Assembly (NCBI RefSeq): GCF_004296405.1
Contig: NZ_PSRR01000004.1
Span: 1-64,000 of the forward strand
DNA from: Bradyrhizobium sp. Leo170
Lineage (GTDB): Bacteria; Pseudomonadota; Alphaproteobacteria; Rhizobiales; Xanthobacteraceae
Length of the DNA stretch: 64,000 nucleotides
Direction of reading: 5' to 3'
Under the pieces are notes generated by a model. The model did not search any database, was not told where the DNA came from, and saw only the letters and a list, made by a program, of their open reading frames with translations. Made by a program: the position numbers and the translations under genes. Positions 27,215 to 35,873 of this stretch are shown piece after piece (position 1 is the stretch's first letter; each line of letters opens with the position of its first letter).

Positions 27215-28141
27215 ATGAGACAGGCGGGCGCCTACGGTCAGAGGCTCGGGCGACGCTTCCGCCTGAAGGAGGCGCCCTCGCTGGTCACGCGTACATTGCG
27301 CAGCGCCGAACTCGCCGTGACTGAAACCCGGGACGATGATCCCGTGCCAGGTCTTTCCGGCTCGATGCCTTCTGAGGATGCCTATCTCGTCAGCCTCAAG
27401 TTTCGCGACTACCCGGACTGCGAGTGCTGGGAGCGCGGACGATGCGTCATCAAGACGGATGTCGATGGTGGCGCAACCTATCTGTACGACCTGAAGCGCA
27501 ATCCCCGTTACGTGATCGACAAGCCGTTCCACTCCATCTTTTTCTATCTGCCGCGCGCGGCGCTCGACGATATCGCCAGGCAGGCCGGCGCACCGCTCAT
27601 TGGTGAACTCGCCTACGAGCCGGGTATCGGCCATGACGACGCGGTCGTCCGTCATCTCGGTGCGTCGCTTGTGGAAGGACTGCGTCGGCCGGACGAGACC
27701 AACCAGCTGTTCGTCGATCACATGATGCTCGCGCTCACCGCGCACGTCGCCCAGACCTATGGCGGACTGAAGCGTGCCACCGAACCGGCCCGCGGCGGTC
27801 TTGCCCCGTGGCAGGAGAAGCGCGCCTGCGAAAGGCTCGAATCCGACCTCGCCGGAAAGATTTCATTGGAGCAAGTCGCGGCGGAGTTTGACCTCTCGGT
27901 CAGTCATTTCTCACGCGCATTTCGCATCTCCACCGGCCTGCCGCCGCACCAGTGGCTGCTTCGCCAGCGCGTGAAGGCGGCCAAGCAGTTGATGACTGTT
28001 CGCGACCTGCCGCTGTCCGAGGTTGCGATATCGGCCGGCTTTGCCAATCAAAGCCACTTCACGCGGGTCTTTTCGTCCGTGGTCGGCGTCAGCCCGGGAG
28101 CGTGGCGTCGCGAAGCGCTCAGCGCCCCGGACGAGAAGTAA
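27215..28141 (+). CDS. AraC-family transcriptional regulator
   Basis: A 308-residue regulator. The double HTH at the C-terminus is clear: LEQVAAEFDLSVSHFSRAFR and LSEVAISAGFANQSHFTRVF, with the family ending VGVSPGAWRR. The N-terminal part contains a cupin-like sensor region (KPFHSIFFYLPRAALD). GAGGT lies upstream of the ATG at 27215. Convergent with the catalase gene. Confidence 0.88.
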   Translation: MRQAGAYGQRLGRRFRLKEAPSLVTRTLRSAELAVTETRDDDPVPGLSGSMPSEDAYLVSLKFRDYPDCECWERGRCVIKTDVDGGATYLYDLKRNPRYVIDKPFHSIFFYLPRAALDDIARQAGAPLIGELAYEPGIGHDDAVVRHLGASLVEGLRRPDETNQLFVDHMMLALTAHVAQTYGGLKRATEPARGGLAPWQEKRACERLESDLAGKISLEQVAAEFDLSVSHFSRAFRISTGLPPHQWLLRQRVKAAKQLMTVRDLPLSEVAISAGFANQSHFTRVFSSVVGVSPGAWRREALSAPDEK

Positions 28142-28171
28142 CTTAAGGATAATACCGGGCGCCTCGTCCGA

Positions 28172-29098
28172 TCAGCGACGCTTCGCCAGTGAGACGGTGT
28201 AGGCGGCGTGGCGCGCCGCAAAGATCTCGTCCGGCGGATGGCCGATGCCTTCGGCGAGATTTGCTGGATCGAAGATGGACGCGTCGCACGCATCATTCGC
28301 TTCAGGACCGGTGATGACGATCGTTCCCAGCCGCACCGCTTCGCGATTGTCCTCATCCGGCCATCGAATGGTCACGTCCATGGTGGGATCGCCGGGACGG
28401 TCGAGCAGCGCCATCACGTTGAACCGGACATCGCCTGCCGCGATCCGGTTTTCGAGGTCACCATGCAGAAAGTCGGCGGACTTCGCTTTGGCCTCGTCCT
28501 CGGTCAGCGTGATGTCTCCGCCGACAGGAACGACCATGAACTTGATGAATCGCGTCTCGCCCTTCGAATTCGTTGCGGGAAAGCAGTGCACTCCCCAATA
28601 GGTCGTGCCGGCAAAACTCCCGGGCAGTGGACGCGCGGCGATGTAGTTTGCCTGATGCAGCGTTTCGGGATTGGCGGCGGAGAACGCCTTGACCTTCGCC
28701 ATATCCGGCTTGCCGTCCGATCCCGGAATCCGCGCCTTGAGGAACGCCTGCATCTGGTCGAGCGTCCTTGCAAAATGCACCGGAGCGCTTTCCACGAGAA
28801 TATCCGAGCGATGGCGATCGTCGCCAAGCCTGAAGCTGAAGCCGCGCAGCACGAGGTTGTTTGTATCCGCGACGTTAGGATTGCCGCCACCCACCGAGAA
28901 GCGCGCCAGCACGCGCGACGGTCTGGTGAAACTTGGGGATTTCGTAATCTCCGCCGCCCGATCCGACGGGGCATAGGTGCCGCGAACGCAACGGCCCTTG
29001 GCAAAGCTCGCGCGCACCTTTGGCGGATCGCCAGCTACCGCTTTCAGGGCATCGACGATGGACGCGGGCGTGGCCGCGCCAGTTGGGAACCGGGACAT
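28172..29098 (-). CDS. SrpA-type catalase-related peroxidase
   Basis: A 308-residue mini-catalase: RVLARFSVGGGNPNVADTNN, LRGFSFRLG, the asparagine-containing LHQANYIAARPLPGSFA, and the proximal-heme Tyr in FAARHAAYTVSLAKRR. In most relatives the distal His sits in an HAKG or HTKG motif; here the matching place reads SFAKGRCVRGT, with Phe instead. So peroxidase activity may be altered or lost. ATG at 29098 has AAGG upstream; the longer frame begins with TTG. No signal peptide seen. Confidence 0.82.
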   Translation of the reverse strand: MSRFPTGAATPASIVDALKAVAGDPPKVRASFAKGRCVRGTYAPSDRAAEITKSPSFTRPSRVLARFSVGGGNPNVADTNNLVLRGFSFRLGDDRHRSDILVESAPVHFARTLDQMQAFLKARIPGSDGKPDMAKVKAFSAANPETLHQANYIAARPLPGSFAGTTYWGVHCFPATNSKGETRFIKFMVVPVGGDITLTEDEAKAKSADFLHGDLENRIAAGDVRFNVMALLDRPGDPTMDVTIRWPDEDNREAVRLGTIVITGPEANDACDASIFDPANLAEGIGHPPDEIFAARHAAYTVSLAKRR

Positions 29099-29145
29099 GG
29101 CGGGACCTTGGCTTTGAGTGTTCAATACGAGTTCTAGGCGACGTA

Positions 29146-29193
29146 CCGGTCCGGTGTCTTTCCCAAAGCGGCTGTCCCTTGTCCGATCCTGCT
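29146..29193 (-). repeat. Copy B of a ~46-bp gene-tail repeat
   Basis: Partner of the stretch at 26712-26760. On the minus strand it encodes GQGTAALGKTPDRYVA and a stop. It lies between the catalase and the cytochrome gene. A small palindrome, GTTACA-CC-TGTAAC at 29236-29249, follows and may be an operator for the cytochrome gene. Confidence 0.45.
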
Positions 29194-29357
29194 GCTACTA
29201 GCCATCGCTGACGAGAGGGGCAGGTCGTCGCGCACGTTACACCTGTAACACGATAGGCCGGTCTCGAAATTATTTCGTATCGCTTGCCCCATAGCGTCTG
29301 CAGTGGCCGACATTTCATCGTCCAACGCATCGATTTTGATTTTTGGGGCAATACAGG

Positions 29358-30308
29358 ATGTTCGAATGGCTCGAGCCCGCGGCGTTGGTCGTCATCGCGG
29401 GATTGCTGGCATGCTCAAGTATTCGTGGCTGGCGATCGAAGAAACCAATTGTCAAATGGGGCGGAGCAGGTTTGGCGGCTTTGGCTTCCGTCATTGCCTT
29501 CTCGATCAGCGTGCTGCTGACCATCGGACTGTTCAAGCTGCACGCACGCAGTGCGCCAGGCGTGGACTTGAAGGTTGCGGGGACCGCGGAGCAAATCCGG
29601 CGCGGCCAGACGATCGCGGACAGCTTTTGCAGCGGCTGCCATACCAGGACCGACACGCTCACCGGCGGCGGGGATCTCGGCAAGGATATCTCGTTGCCGA
29701 TCGGTTCGTTTATAGCCGCCAACCTCACGCCGGTCGGGCAATTAAGCCGGTGGTCGGACGGCGATATTTTCCGCGCCATTCGCAACGGGGTCGATCCTGA
29801 CGGTCGCTGGCTTGTCATCATGTCCTACACCAATGCCGGAAAGCTGAGCGACGAGGACACCAAAGCGGTGATTGCCTATCTCCGCAGTCTGCCTGCTCTG
29901 GGAGAAAAGACGATAAATCCGGCCGATCGTCTCACCCCGCTGGGCATCGCGATGTTGGGCGCGGGCATGCTGCCAACGGGCAAGCCCGTCTCAACAGAAC
30001 ATGTTACCGCGCCACCAAAAGGTCCCACGTCGCGATACGGTGAATATCTCATTTCGTATCAAGACTGCCGCGAATGCCATGGCAAGGATCTGACCGGCGG
30101 CAAACCCGGCCAGCTCGCGCCGCTAGGGCCCGACCTCAATGTCGTAAAGGGCTGGAAATTCCAGGAGTTCGTCGCCACCATGAGGACCGGTGTCGATCCG
30201 AACGGTCACACCCTCGGCAATCAGATGCCGTGGCAGCCGATCGGCAGGATGGAAGATGACGACCTTCGCGCCGTTTATGAGTATCTGACGCATCTGCCCG
30301 CAGCCTGA
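29358..30308 (+). CDS. Membrane-anchored diheme cytochrome c
   Basis: A 316-residue protein with two hydrophobic N-terminal segments (about residues 6-22 and 33-55) and two heme sites: FCSGCHTRTD and CRECHGKDL. Each domain has a later Met-containing or family segment (IFRAIRNGVDPDGR; FVATMRTGVDPNGH with QMPWQPIG), as in cytochrome subunits of alcohol or aldehyde dehydrogenases. No dehydrogenase gene is adjacent. It would carry electrons in the periplasm while anchored in the inner membrane. Confidence 0.85.
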   Translation: MFEWLEPAALVVIAGLLACSSIRGWRSKKPIVKWGGAGLAALASVIAFSISVLLTIGLFKLHARSAPGVDLKVAGTAEQIRRGQTIADSFCSGCHTRTDTLTGGGDLGKDISLPIGSFIAANLTPVGQLSRWSDGDIFRAIRNGVDPDGRWLVIMSYTNAGKLSDEDTKAVIAYLRSLPALGEKTINPADRLTPLGIAMLGAGMLPTGKPVSTEHVTAPPKGPTSRYGEYLISYQDCRECHGKDLTGGKPGQLAPLGPDLNVVKGWKFQEFVATMRTGVDPNGHTLGNQMPWQPIGRMEDDDLRAVYEYLTHLPAA

Positions 30309-30345
30309 ACAACCCCGTGCGGCGCTCGCATCCTTAGAATGAGGG

Positions 30346-30528
30346 CTAGTTTTTCGGGCTCGAATCCGCGCCCAGCAATTGGCCGGTCTTGCGGCTGAGA
30401 AAATGCAGTCGCGTGCAGGCGGGGCAGCTTACCGCCGTGAATTCGTTCTGATCGGTATTATCTTCCTCGTCCAGGCTGTGCTGAACGTTGAGATGGGTAT
30501 TGGGGCAGACGAAGATGAAATGTCTCAT
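30346..30528 (-). CDS. Small conserved zinc-binding-like protein
   Basis: A 60-residue protein, MRHFIFVCPNTHLNVQHSL onwards, with one Cys near residue 8 and CPAC at 35-38, then TRLHFLSRKTGQLLG. I recall this as a small conserved Bradyrhizobium protein of unknown function; the cysteines may hold a metal. The long frame running further upstream to 31263 is antisense to the host-attachment gene and is not supported. Confidence 0.65.
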   Translation of the reverse strand: MRHFIFVCPNTHLNVQHSLDEEDNTDQNEFTAVSCPACTRLHFLSRKTGQLLGADSSPKN

Positions 30529-30771
30529 CCGCTCTTTGTCGAAGATCTGCAATCGGACGATTTGATCTAGCGCAAGGTTTTGGCCCGCGGAGGCGAAATG
30601 CCCCCACGGCCCGGTGCCGTTATATGACGCGCGATGCATCCGGATGGTTTGATCCAGAACAAACCGCGGAGAATGGTACCGAGATAGCCTGCTGTCGTTG
30701 TCGAATCGTGTGCAGCTACGACCACGTTTCGCGCCGTTCGGCAGACTGAGGACAAGTACCGGAGCTTCATC

Positions 30772-31218
30772 ATGGGCAAACTCAAGATTCCGCATGACGC
30801 CATCGTATTCGTGGGCGACGGGCGGAAAGCGCTGTTCCTCCGCAACGAGGGCGATGAGAAATTCCCCAATCTGAAGACCGAGCGAGTCTTTGAGCAGCAA
30901 AATCCCTCGACCCATGATCAGGGCAGCGAGCGGCCCGGACGCACGAAGAAGCCGGGTTCGGGGCAGCGAAGTACGGTCGAGCCGGTGGACTGGCATGATC
31001 TCGAAGAGCACCGGTTCGCGCGACAGGTGGCGGCGGCCGCCGAGCAGGTCATCCGCAGCGGCAAGGCAAAGGCCCTCGTCGTCGTGGCCCCGCCGCGAAC
31101 CCTGGCGGAGCTTCGAGTTGCCTTTCATGCTGACGTGAAACGGCATATCCTGGCTGAGTTCGACAAGGATCTCACCAAGCATCCTGTCGGCGAAATCGAA
31201 AGGCATCTGGTTGGATGA
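30772..31218 (+). CDS. Host-attachment family protein
   Basis: A 148-residue protein with the start IPHDAIVFVGDGRKALFLRN, the middle EEHRFARQVAAAAEQ and the end LVVVAPPRTLAELR, typical of the family named after Agrobacterium proteins needed for attachment to host cells. The linker between residues about 45 and 75 is charged and disordered. Single gene with its own upstream region. Molecular function is not established. Confidence 0.82.
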   Translation: MGKLKIPHDAIVFVGDGRKALFLRNEGDEKFPNLKTERVFEQQNPSTHDQGSERPGRTKKPGSGQRSTVEPVDWHDLEEHRFARQVAAAAEQVIRSGKAKALVVVAPPRTLAELRVAFHADVKRHILAEFDKDLTKHPVGEIERHLVG

Positions 31219-31566
31219 TCCGCGGGTGATGCCCGCTGATCTTGATGCATAACGTGTTCTCACGCGCCTCTGCGGGAGAAAATGATGTCCTCTGTTCCTC
31301 GAAAGCGGCGTGATGCAGTGTGGCCAAGCGTCGCTCGGAAATCGTCTGGTCTCACGGACCCATCGTTCCGAAAATCACACCGCGCTTTGATGCCGCCGCG
31401 TTTGAAAGCGGAAAGTTCGGGCATGGAGGACGGCGTCCACCTGTGGTTCCGCGCCTGGTGGGGATCTGCGCTGCAATTTCGGGTCATCGCCTATTCGGCT
31501 TGCGCGAGATCAACGCGAGGCCTCGCGGGCTGGCTCAGCTAGCAGAGGAAAAGAGGAGCTACGCGG
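31219..31566. other. Interval without a supported gene
   Basis: Frames here overlap one another on both strands without recognisable domains or good ribosome sites, except for GAGGAG at the right end, which serves the gene at 31567. Nothing else seen. Confidence 0.5.
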
Positions 31567-31779
31567 ATGGCGCGCTTCATTGCCCGATTTTACAAAAATG
31601 TGCTCGGCGAGAACGGCCAGGTCGGCGACATCTGCCAGTGCACGGTGGACCTCGACGTCCCGGACGACGCGCAAGCAGTGGACGTTGCCAAGCAGAAATT
31701 CTGCGAGATGCACGGGGTTCGTGATTGGACCCTGCACGCCGATCGGCTCGAGGTGGAGCCGGCTGACTTTCCGTCGTAG
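31567..31779 (+). CDS. Small conserved hypothetical protein
   Basis: A 70-residue acidic protein, MARFIARFYKNVLGENGQV onwards, with the patterns VGDICQCTVDLD and CEMHGVRDWTLHADRLE. I know it as a small conserved rhizobial protein of unknown function. GAGGAG lies upstream. Confidence 0.65.
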   Translation: MARFIARFYKNVLGENGQVGDICQCTVDLDVPDDAQAVDVAKQKFCEMHGVRDWTLHADRLEVEPADFPS

Positions 31780-31790
31780 GCAGCACGAAT

Positions 31791-31820
31791 CCGGGCCTGC
31801 GTGCTATGCACGCATCCCGG
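31791..31820. repeat. Hairpin of the dispersed Bradyrhizobium intergenic type
   Basis: CCGGG (31791-31795) and CCCGG (31816-31820) flank a perfect 7-bp stem TGCGTGC (31798-31804) with GCACGCA (31808-31814). The adjoining CCCGGAATGACG is a pattern I associate with repeats found after many Bradyrhizobium genes. It may act as a transcript end for the convergent genes on both sides. Confidence 0.5.
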
Positions 31821-31848
31821 AATGACGCTTGTGTGGGGCTAAGCCTCG

Positions 31849-32232
31849 TTACGGACAGGGATGGCGGTAACCGTCGTTGCCGAGATAGGTGCCCGAGGCG
31901 GGATCATAGGAGCGGAAGCGCTGCGCGCAGTAAGCTTGGGCGTTTGCGGCTTGTGCCTGGCTGGATGCAATGGCACCGCCGATGATGGCGCCGGCGGCGA
32001 GTCCGCCAAGCACGGCCGCGCCGGTTCCGTATCCTCGTCCCCCATATCCGCGACGGCCGTAACCATAATGGCGGTAACCGGGACCACCATGCCAGCGGCG
32101 GTATTGCACCTGCTGTGCCGAAGACTCCTGTACCATCGGGGACGGCATCATCGGCGCGGCTCGAACAGGTAGGGATGCCGATATCGTCAGCGCTGTGGCG
32201 GCGGCCATCAAGAAAATCCTACGCATGTTCAC
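31849..32232 (-). CDS. BA14K-family secreted protein
   Basis: A secreted protein of about 127 residues: signal peptide (MRRIFLMAAATALTISASLP), a Gly/Tyr/Arg-rich stretch, a hydrophobic Gly/Ala segment (GAAVLGGLAAGAIIGGAI) and the BA14K motif AYCAQRFRSYDPASGTYLG. Brucella BA14K is a lectin-like immunoreactive protein. AAGGAG fits a GTG start at 32232 better than the ATG at 32226. A second family member lies at 52233. Confidence 0.82.
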   Translation of the reverse strand: MNMRRIFLMAAATALTISASLPVRAAPMMPSPMVQESSAQQVQYRRWHGGPGYRHYGYGRRGYGGRGYGTGAAVLGGLAAGAIIGGAIASSQAQAANAQAYCAQRFRSYDPASGTYLGNDGYRHPCP

Positions 32233-32581
32233 GGCTTGCTCCTTTTCTTGTTTAGTTGGGAACACAACGGCCGTGCTGCCGAACGGTTCCCGGGACTTCC
32301 CGCTCGCGACGACAGAGAGTCAGCGAAGCGTTAACTCCCAGTACAAGATTCCGCCCCTGCGGTCATCACAAGATCAGTCGGCCCTCACGTGCGAATATGA
32401 AGGGCTCCGTTGCATCTCTGCCGTGTGATCCGATTCGCCTTCGGATGCTTTTTTGGGCCGAAAACGCCAATTTTTGCCGAAACTTTCAGCGCGCGTGATC
32501 GCGCTTGCCGCGCTACCTAAATGCTGTGGGCGAGGGTGGCGCTTCATGGTCGTGAGGCGGACGCGAAGGAGGGTAATCAAC

Positions 32582-33553
32582 ATGCTCGAAGCGGCACGGG
32601 TTTCGCAGTCCAGTCTGCCGGTGATCGATATCTCCGGCCTATCGTCGCCAAACCTGTCGGATCGCAAGGCGGTTGCCGCCAAGCTGCGCGCCGCCTGTTT
32701 GTACAACGGCTTCTTCTACATCTCGAACCATGGCGTCGACGAAGAGCTTATCGCCGATGTCTTCGCCGAGGCTGCTGCCTTCTTCGATCTATCGCCCGAG
32801 ATAAAGGCCGAGGTCGACAAGTCGCGCTCGAAGGCCAATCGCGGCTACGAGCCGCTGCAGGGCCAGACGCTGGAGCCCGGCGCGCCGCCCGACCTCAAGG
32901 AAGGCTATTATGTCGGGCCCGAGCATACGCGTGACGATCCGCGCGTGCTCGCCGGCATGTTTAATCACGGCGCCAACCAGTGGCCGTCGTCGCGGCCGAA
33001 CTTCAAGCCGGTGATGGAAGCCTATCTCAACGTGATGCTGGACCTGTCGGCGCGGATGATGGGCGGCATCGCGCTGTCGCTCGATTTGCCCGAAGACTAT
33101 TTCGAGGGTTATTGCACCGACGCTATGGCGACCGTGCGGCTGCTGCACTATCCGCCGCAGCCTGCAAACGGCAATCCGGATCAGAAAGGCGCCGGCGCGC
33201 ACACCGATTTCGGCGGGCTGACACTGTTGCGCCAGGGCGATGTCGGCGGCCTGCAGGTCTGGGACCAGGCAACCGGCGGCTGGATCCATGCCGACCCCGT
33301 GCCTGGCACCTACGTCGTCAATCTCGGCGACATGATCGCGCGCTGGACCAACGACAAATACCGCTCAACGCTCCATCGCGTGGTCAACGTATCAGGCCGC
33401 GAGCGCTATTCGGTGCCGTTCTTCTACACCGGCAATTACGCGCACACGGTCGAATGCATCCCGACCTGCCTTGCACCGGGCGAGCAGCCGAAATACCCGC
33501 CGATCACGGTCGAGGAGCATATGCGCGCGATGTACAAGCGGACCTACAAGTAG
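32582..33553 (+). CDS. 2-oxoglutarate/Fe(II) oxygenase, isopenicillin N synthase-like
   Basis: A 323-residue oxygenase. N-terminal DIOX_N region (VIDISGL; GFFYISNHGVDE) and the C-terminal core with iron ligands His and Asp in AHTDFGGLTLL, His in STLHRVVN, and the 2OG-binding Arg in RYSVPFF. AAGGAGG eight bases before ATG 32582 fixes the start. It heads a rightward set with an esterase-like gene and a molybdenum hydroxylase. Related fungal enzymes include thymine 7-hydroxylase, so a ring or methyl hydroxylation is plausible; the substrate is unknown. Confidence 0.88.
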   Translation: MLEAARVSQSSLPVIDISGLSSPNLSDRKAVAAKLRAACLYNGFFYISNHGVDEELIADVFAEAAAFFDLSPEIKAEVDKSRSKANRGYEPLQGQTLEPGAPPDLKEGYYVGPEHTRDDPRVLAGMFNHGANQWPSSRPNFKPVMEAYLNVMLDLSARMMGGIALSLDLPEDYFEGYCTDAMATVRLLHYPPQPANGNPDQKGAGAHTDFGGLTLLRQGDVGGLQVWDQATGGWIHADPVPGTYVVNLGDMIARWTNDKYRSTLHRVVNVSGRERYSVPFFYTGNYAHTVECIPTCLAPGEQPKYPPITVEEHMRAMYKRTYK

Positions 33554-33565
33554 TCGGTCGTCGCC

Positions 33566-34330
33566 ATGAGTGCTCCATCCCCGCGCTACACCTTCATCCT
33601 CATCCACGGCGCCTGGCAGGGCGCCTGGGCCTGGGAGACCATCGTCCCGCGCCTGAAAGCGCTCGGGCACGAGGCTGTCGCCGTCGACCTGCCGGGCAAC
33701 GGCCACAACCCGCTGCCACCCGAGCAGGTCAACCTCGACCGCTACGCTGCGCATGTTGTCAACATCATCGACAGGACCGAGGGGCCGATCATCATGGTCG
33801 GGCACAGCATGGGCGGCACGGCGGCCGCGCAGGCCTGTGAGCTGCGGCCCGAACGGATCGCGCTCGCGGTCTTCCTCTGCGCGTTCATGCTTCCTGACGG
33901 GATGTCCGTGCTGCAGTTCTACGAGCGCTATCTTGAGCCATGGATGCGCGGCGCGCATGCGCGTGTCACCTACGATGACGCAGGTTTATTGTCGCGCATC
34001 GACCCGGCTTCCGCGGTCGAGGTGTTCTACCAGAAGGCGGATCGCGCGTTGGCCGAGGCCGCGGCGCGTCGCCTGACGCCGCAGCCCGAAGGTGGCCGCC
34101 GCTCGCAACTGAAGCTGTCGCCGGAGTGCTTCGGCACCGTGCCGCGCGTTTATATCGAGGCGCGCGAGGATCGCTCGGTGCACCTGCCGCTGCAGCGGAA
34201 GATGCAGGAGCTGTCGCCGTGCCTCGAAGTCTATGGCCTCGACAGCGACCACGCGCCGCAGCTCTCGCAGCCGGATGAGCTGGTTGCGCTGTTCGTGAAG
34301 GCGGTCGCCGCGCACGCCCGCACGCTGTGA
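33566..34330 (+). CDS. Alpha/beta hydrolase (esterase-like)
   Basis: A 254-residue hydrolase starting FILIHGAWQGAWAWE, with nucleophile Ser in VGHSMGG, a late Asp region (EAREDRSV) and His in DSDHAPQLSQPDEL. The form is that of small plant-type methyl esterases and their bacterial relatives. It starts 12 bases after the oxygenase gene, so both are one operon; it may cleave an ester or amide formed in that pathway. Confidence 0.87.
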   Translation: MSAPSPRYTFILIHGAWQGAWAWETIVPRLKALGHEAVAVDLPGNGHNPLPPEQVNLDRYAAHVVNIIDRTEGPIIMVGHSMGGTAAAQACELRPERIALAVFLCAFMLPDGMSVLQFYERYLEPWMRGAHARVTYDDAGLLSRIDPASAVEVFYQKADRALAEAAARRLTPQPEGGRRSQLKLSPECFGTVPRVYIEAREDRSVHLPLQRKMQELSPCLEVYGLDSDHAPQLSQPDELVALFVKAVAAHARTL

Positions 34331-34467
34331 CGGATTTTGCGACCGCGCTTCAATCGCGACGGCAGATCGATGCTTCATTTGTAGGCAAATGGTGCTCATT
34401 TCACTTCGTTGACAGCGTTTTCGCGCAACCTATCCTGACCGCAGTTTTGGCGAGCTGAACAGATCAG

Positions 34468-35346
34468 ATGAAGCCCTCCATCTTTGGCTACCAGGCGCCA
34501 ACATCAATCGACGAAGCAATCAGCATTCTGGCCGGCGATCCCGATGCAGTCGTGCTCGCCGGCGGGCAGACATTGTTGCCAGCGATGAATTTTCGCGCCG
34601 CCAATCCGTCCACGCTGGTGGACATCCAGCATGTGGCCGATCTGCGTGGCATCGAGGTCGGCGCCGACGTCATCGTCGTGAAGGCGATGACGCGTCACCG
34701 CGAATTCGAACTCGATGCGGAGGTTGCGCGCGTCAATCCGCTGGTCGCTGAGGTCATGCAGCATGTTGCCCATGTGCCGATCCGCAACCGCGGCACGGTG
34801 GTGGGCAGTCTCTGCCACGCCGATCCCTCCGCGGAAATGCCGCTGCTGCTAGTCTTGCTCGGAGGCTCCGTGATCGCGCAGGGGCCGTCGGGGCAGCGCG
34901 AGATTGCGGCCGAGGATTTCTTTCAATCGTTCCTCACCACCGCTCGCGAGCGGGACGAGATCATCACCGAGGCGCGCTTTCCGGTGCTGTCGAAAGGAGC
35001 GGGATGGGCCTTCGACGAGGTGACGCGGCGTCATGGCGACTACGCGATTGTGGGTGTCGGCTGCGTGCTGTCGCTCGATGATGGCGGCCGTGCGTCGCGC
35101 GTGCAGCTTGCGGCCTGCGGCATTGCGGATACGCCGGTGCGCCTGAACGAGGCGGAGAATACCCTCACGGGCACGGTGCTCGGTGCGTCCGATCTCGACG
35201 CCGCGGTGGCAGCTTCCGCTGCGGCCGTGACGCAGCCTGACGAGACGCATGTGTCCCAAACCTATCGCCGCAGGGCGCTCGGCACGCTGATCCGCAGGAT
35301 GGTGACGACGGCCGCGCAACGCGCCACGCAGATGGAGACCGCCTGA
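34468..35346 (+). CDS. Molybdenum hydroxylase FAD subunit (CoxM-type), first set
   Basis: A 292-residue FAD subunit of the xanthine dehydrogenase family. FAD motifs: LAGGQTLLPAMNFR near residues 31-44 and RNRGTVVGSLCHADPSAE. It passes electrons from the iron-sulfur subunit to the final acceptor. Its stop codon overlaps the next start (ATGA type). First of three complete subunit genes. Confidence 0.9.
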   Translation: MKPSIFGYQAPTSIDEAISILAGDPDAVVLAGGQTLLPAMNFRAANPSTLVDIQHVADLRGIEVGADVIVVKAMTRHREFELDAEVARVNPLVAEVMQHVAHVPIRNRGTVVGSLCHADPSAEMPLLLVLLGGSVIAQGPSGQREIAAEDFFQSFLTTARERDEIITEARFPVLSKGAGWAFDEVTRRHGDYAIVGVGCVLSLDDGGRASRVQLAACGIADTPVRLNEAENTLTGTVLGASDLDAAVAASAAAVTQPDETHVSQTYRRRALGTLIRRMVTTAAQRATQMETA

Positions 35347-35873
35347 TGGCGCGAACGATGAAGGCCGCGATCCCCGACCGCTCGGCCGATGCCGAAGTCG
35401 ACGTGTCGATGACGGTCAATGGCGAGGCCGTCAGCCGCAGCGTCAGCGTTCGCATGCTGCTCAGCGACTTCCTGCGACATGAACTGGGGCTGACAGGCAC
35501 CCATGTCGGCTGCGAGCACGGTGTCTGCGGCTGCTGCACGGTGCTCCTTAACGGCAGGGCCGGCCGCTCCTGCCTGACGCTGGCGGTGCAGGCGAATGGC
35601 TACGATATCCGCACCATCGAGTCGGTCGCCGCCGCTGACGGCACGCTTCATCCGGTGCAGCAGGCGTTCAAGGAGTGCCACGGCCTGCAATGCGGCTATT
35701 GCACGCCGGGCATGGTGATGAACATCGTCGCCCGCTTCGAGGAGCCGGGAAAGCTTGATCTTTCCGACGAGGGTATCAGGGATCTGCTCTCCGGCAATCT
35801 CTGCCGCTGCACCGGCTATCTCAACATCATCGCTGCGGTGCGCCGCGCCGCCGAACTGCTCGGACGGGCCTGA
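35346..35873 (+). CDS. Molybdenum hydroxylase [2Fe-2S] subunit (CoxS-type), first set
   Basis: A 175-residue subunit with a plant-type [2Fe-2S] cluster (GCEHGVCGCCTVLLNG, plus later Cys) and a second cluster bound by QCGYCTPGMVM and CRCTGY. The N-terminus is about 15 residues longer than usual. Shares start and stop bases with both neighbours, so the three subunits are made together. Confidence 0.93.
   Translation: MARTMKAAIPDRSADAEVDVSMTVNGEAVSRSVSVRMLLSDFLRHELGLTGTHVGCEHGVCGCCTVLLNGRAGRSCLTLAVQANGYDIRTIESVAAADGTLHPVQQAFKECHGLQCGYCTPGMVMNIVARFEEPGKLDLSDEGIRDLLSGNLCRCTGYLNIIAAVRRAAELLGRA

Noticed and set aside
30346..31263. A 305-residue minus-strand frame
   Set aside because: Most of it is antisense to the clear host-attachment gene; only its last 60 residues, from 30528, form a recognisable protein.
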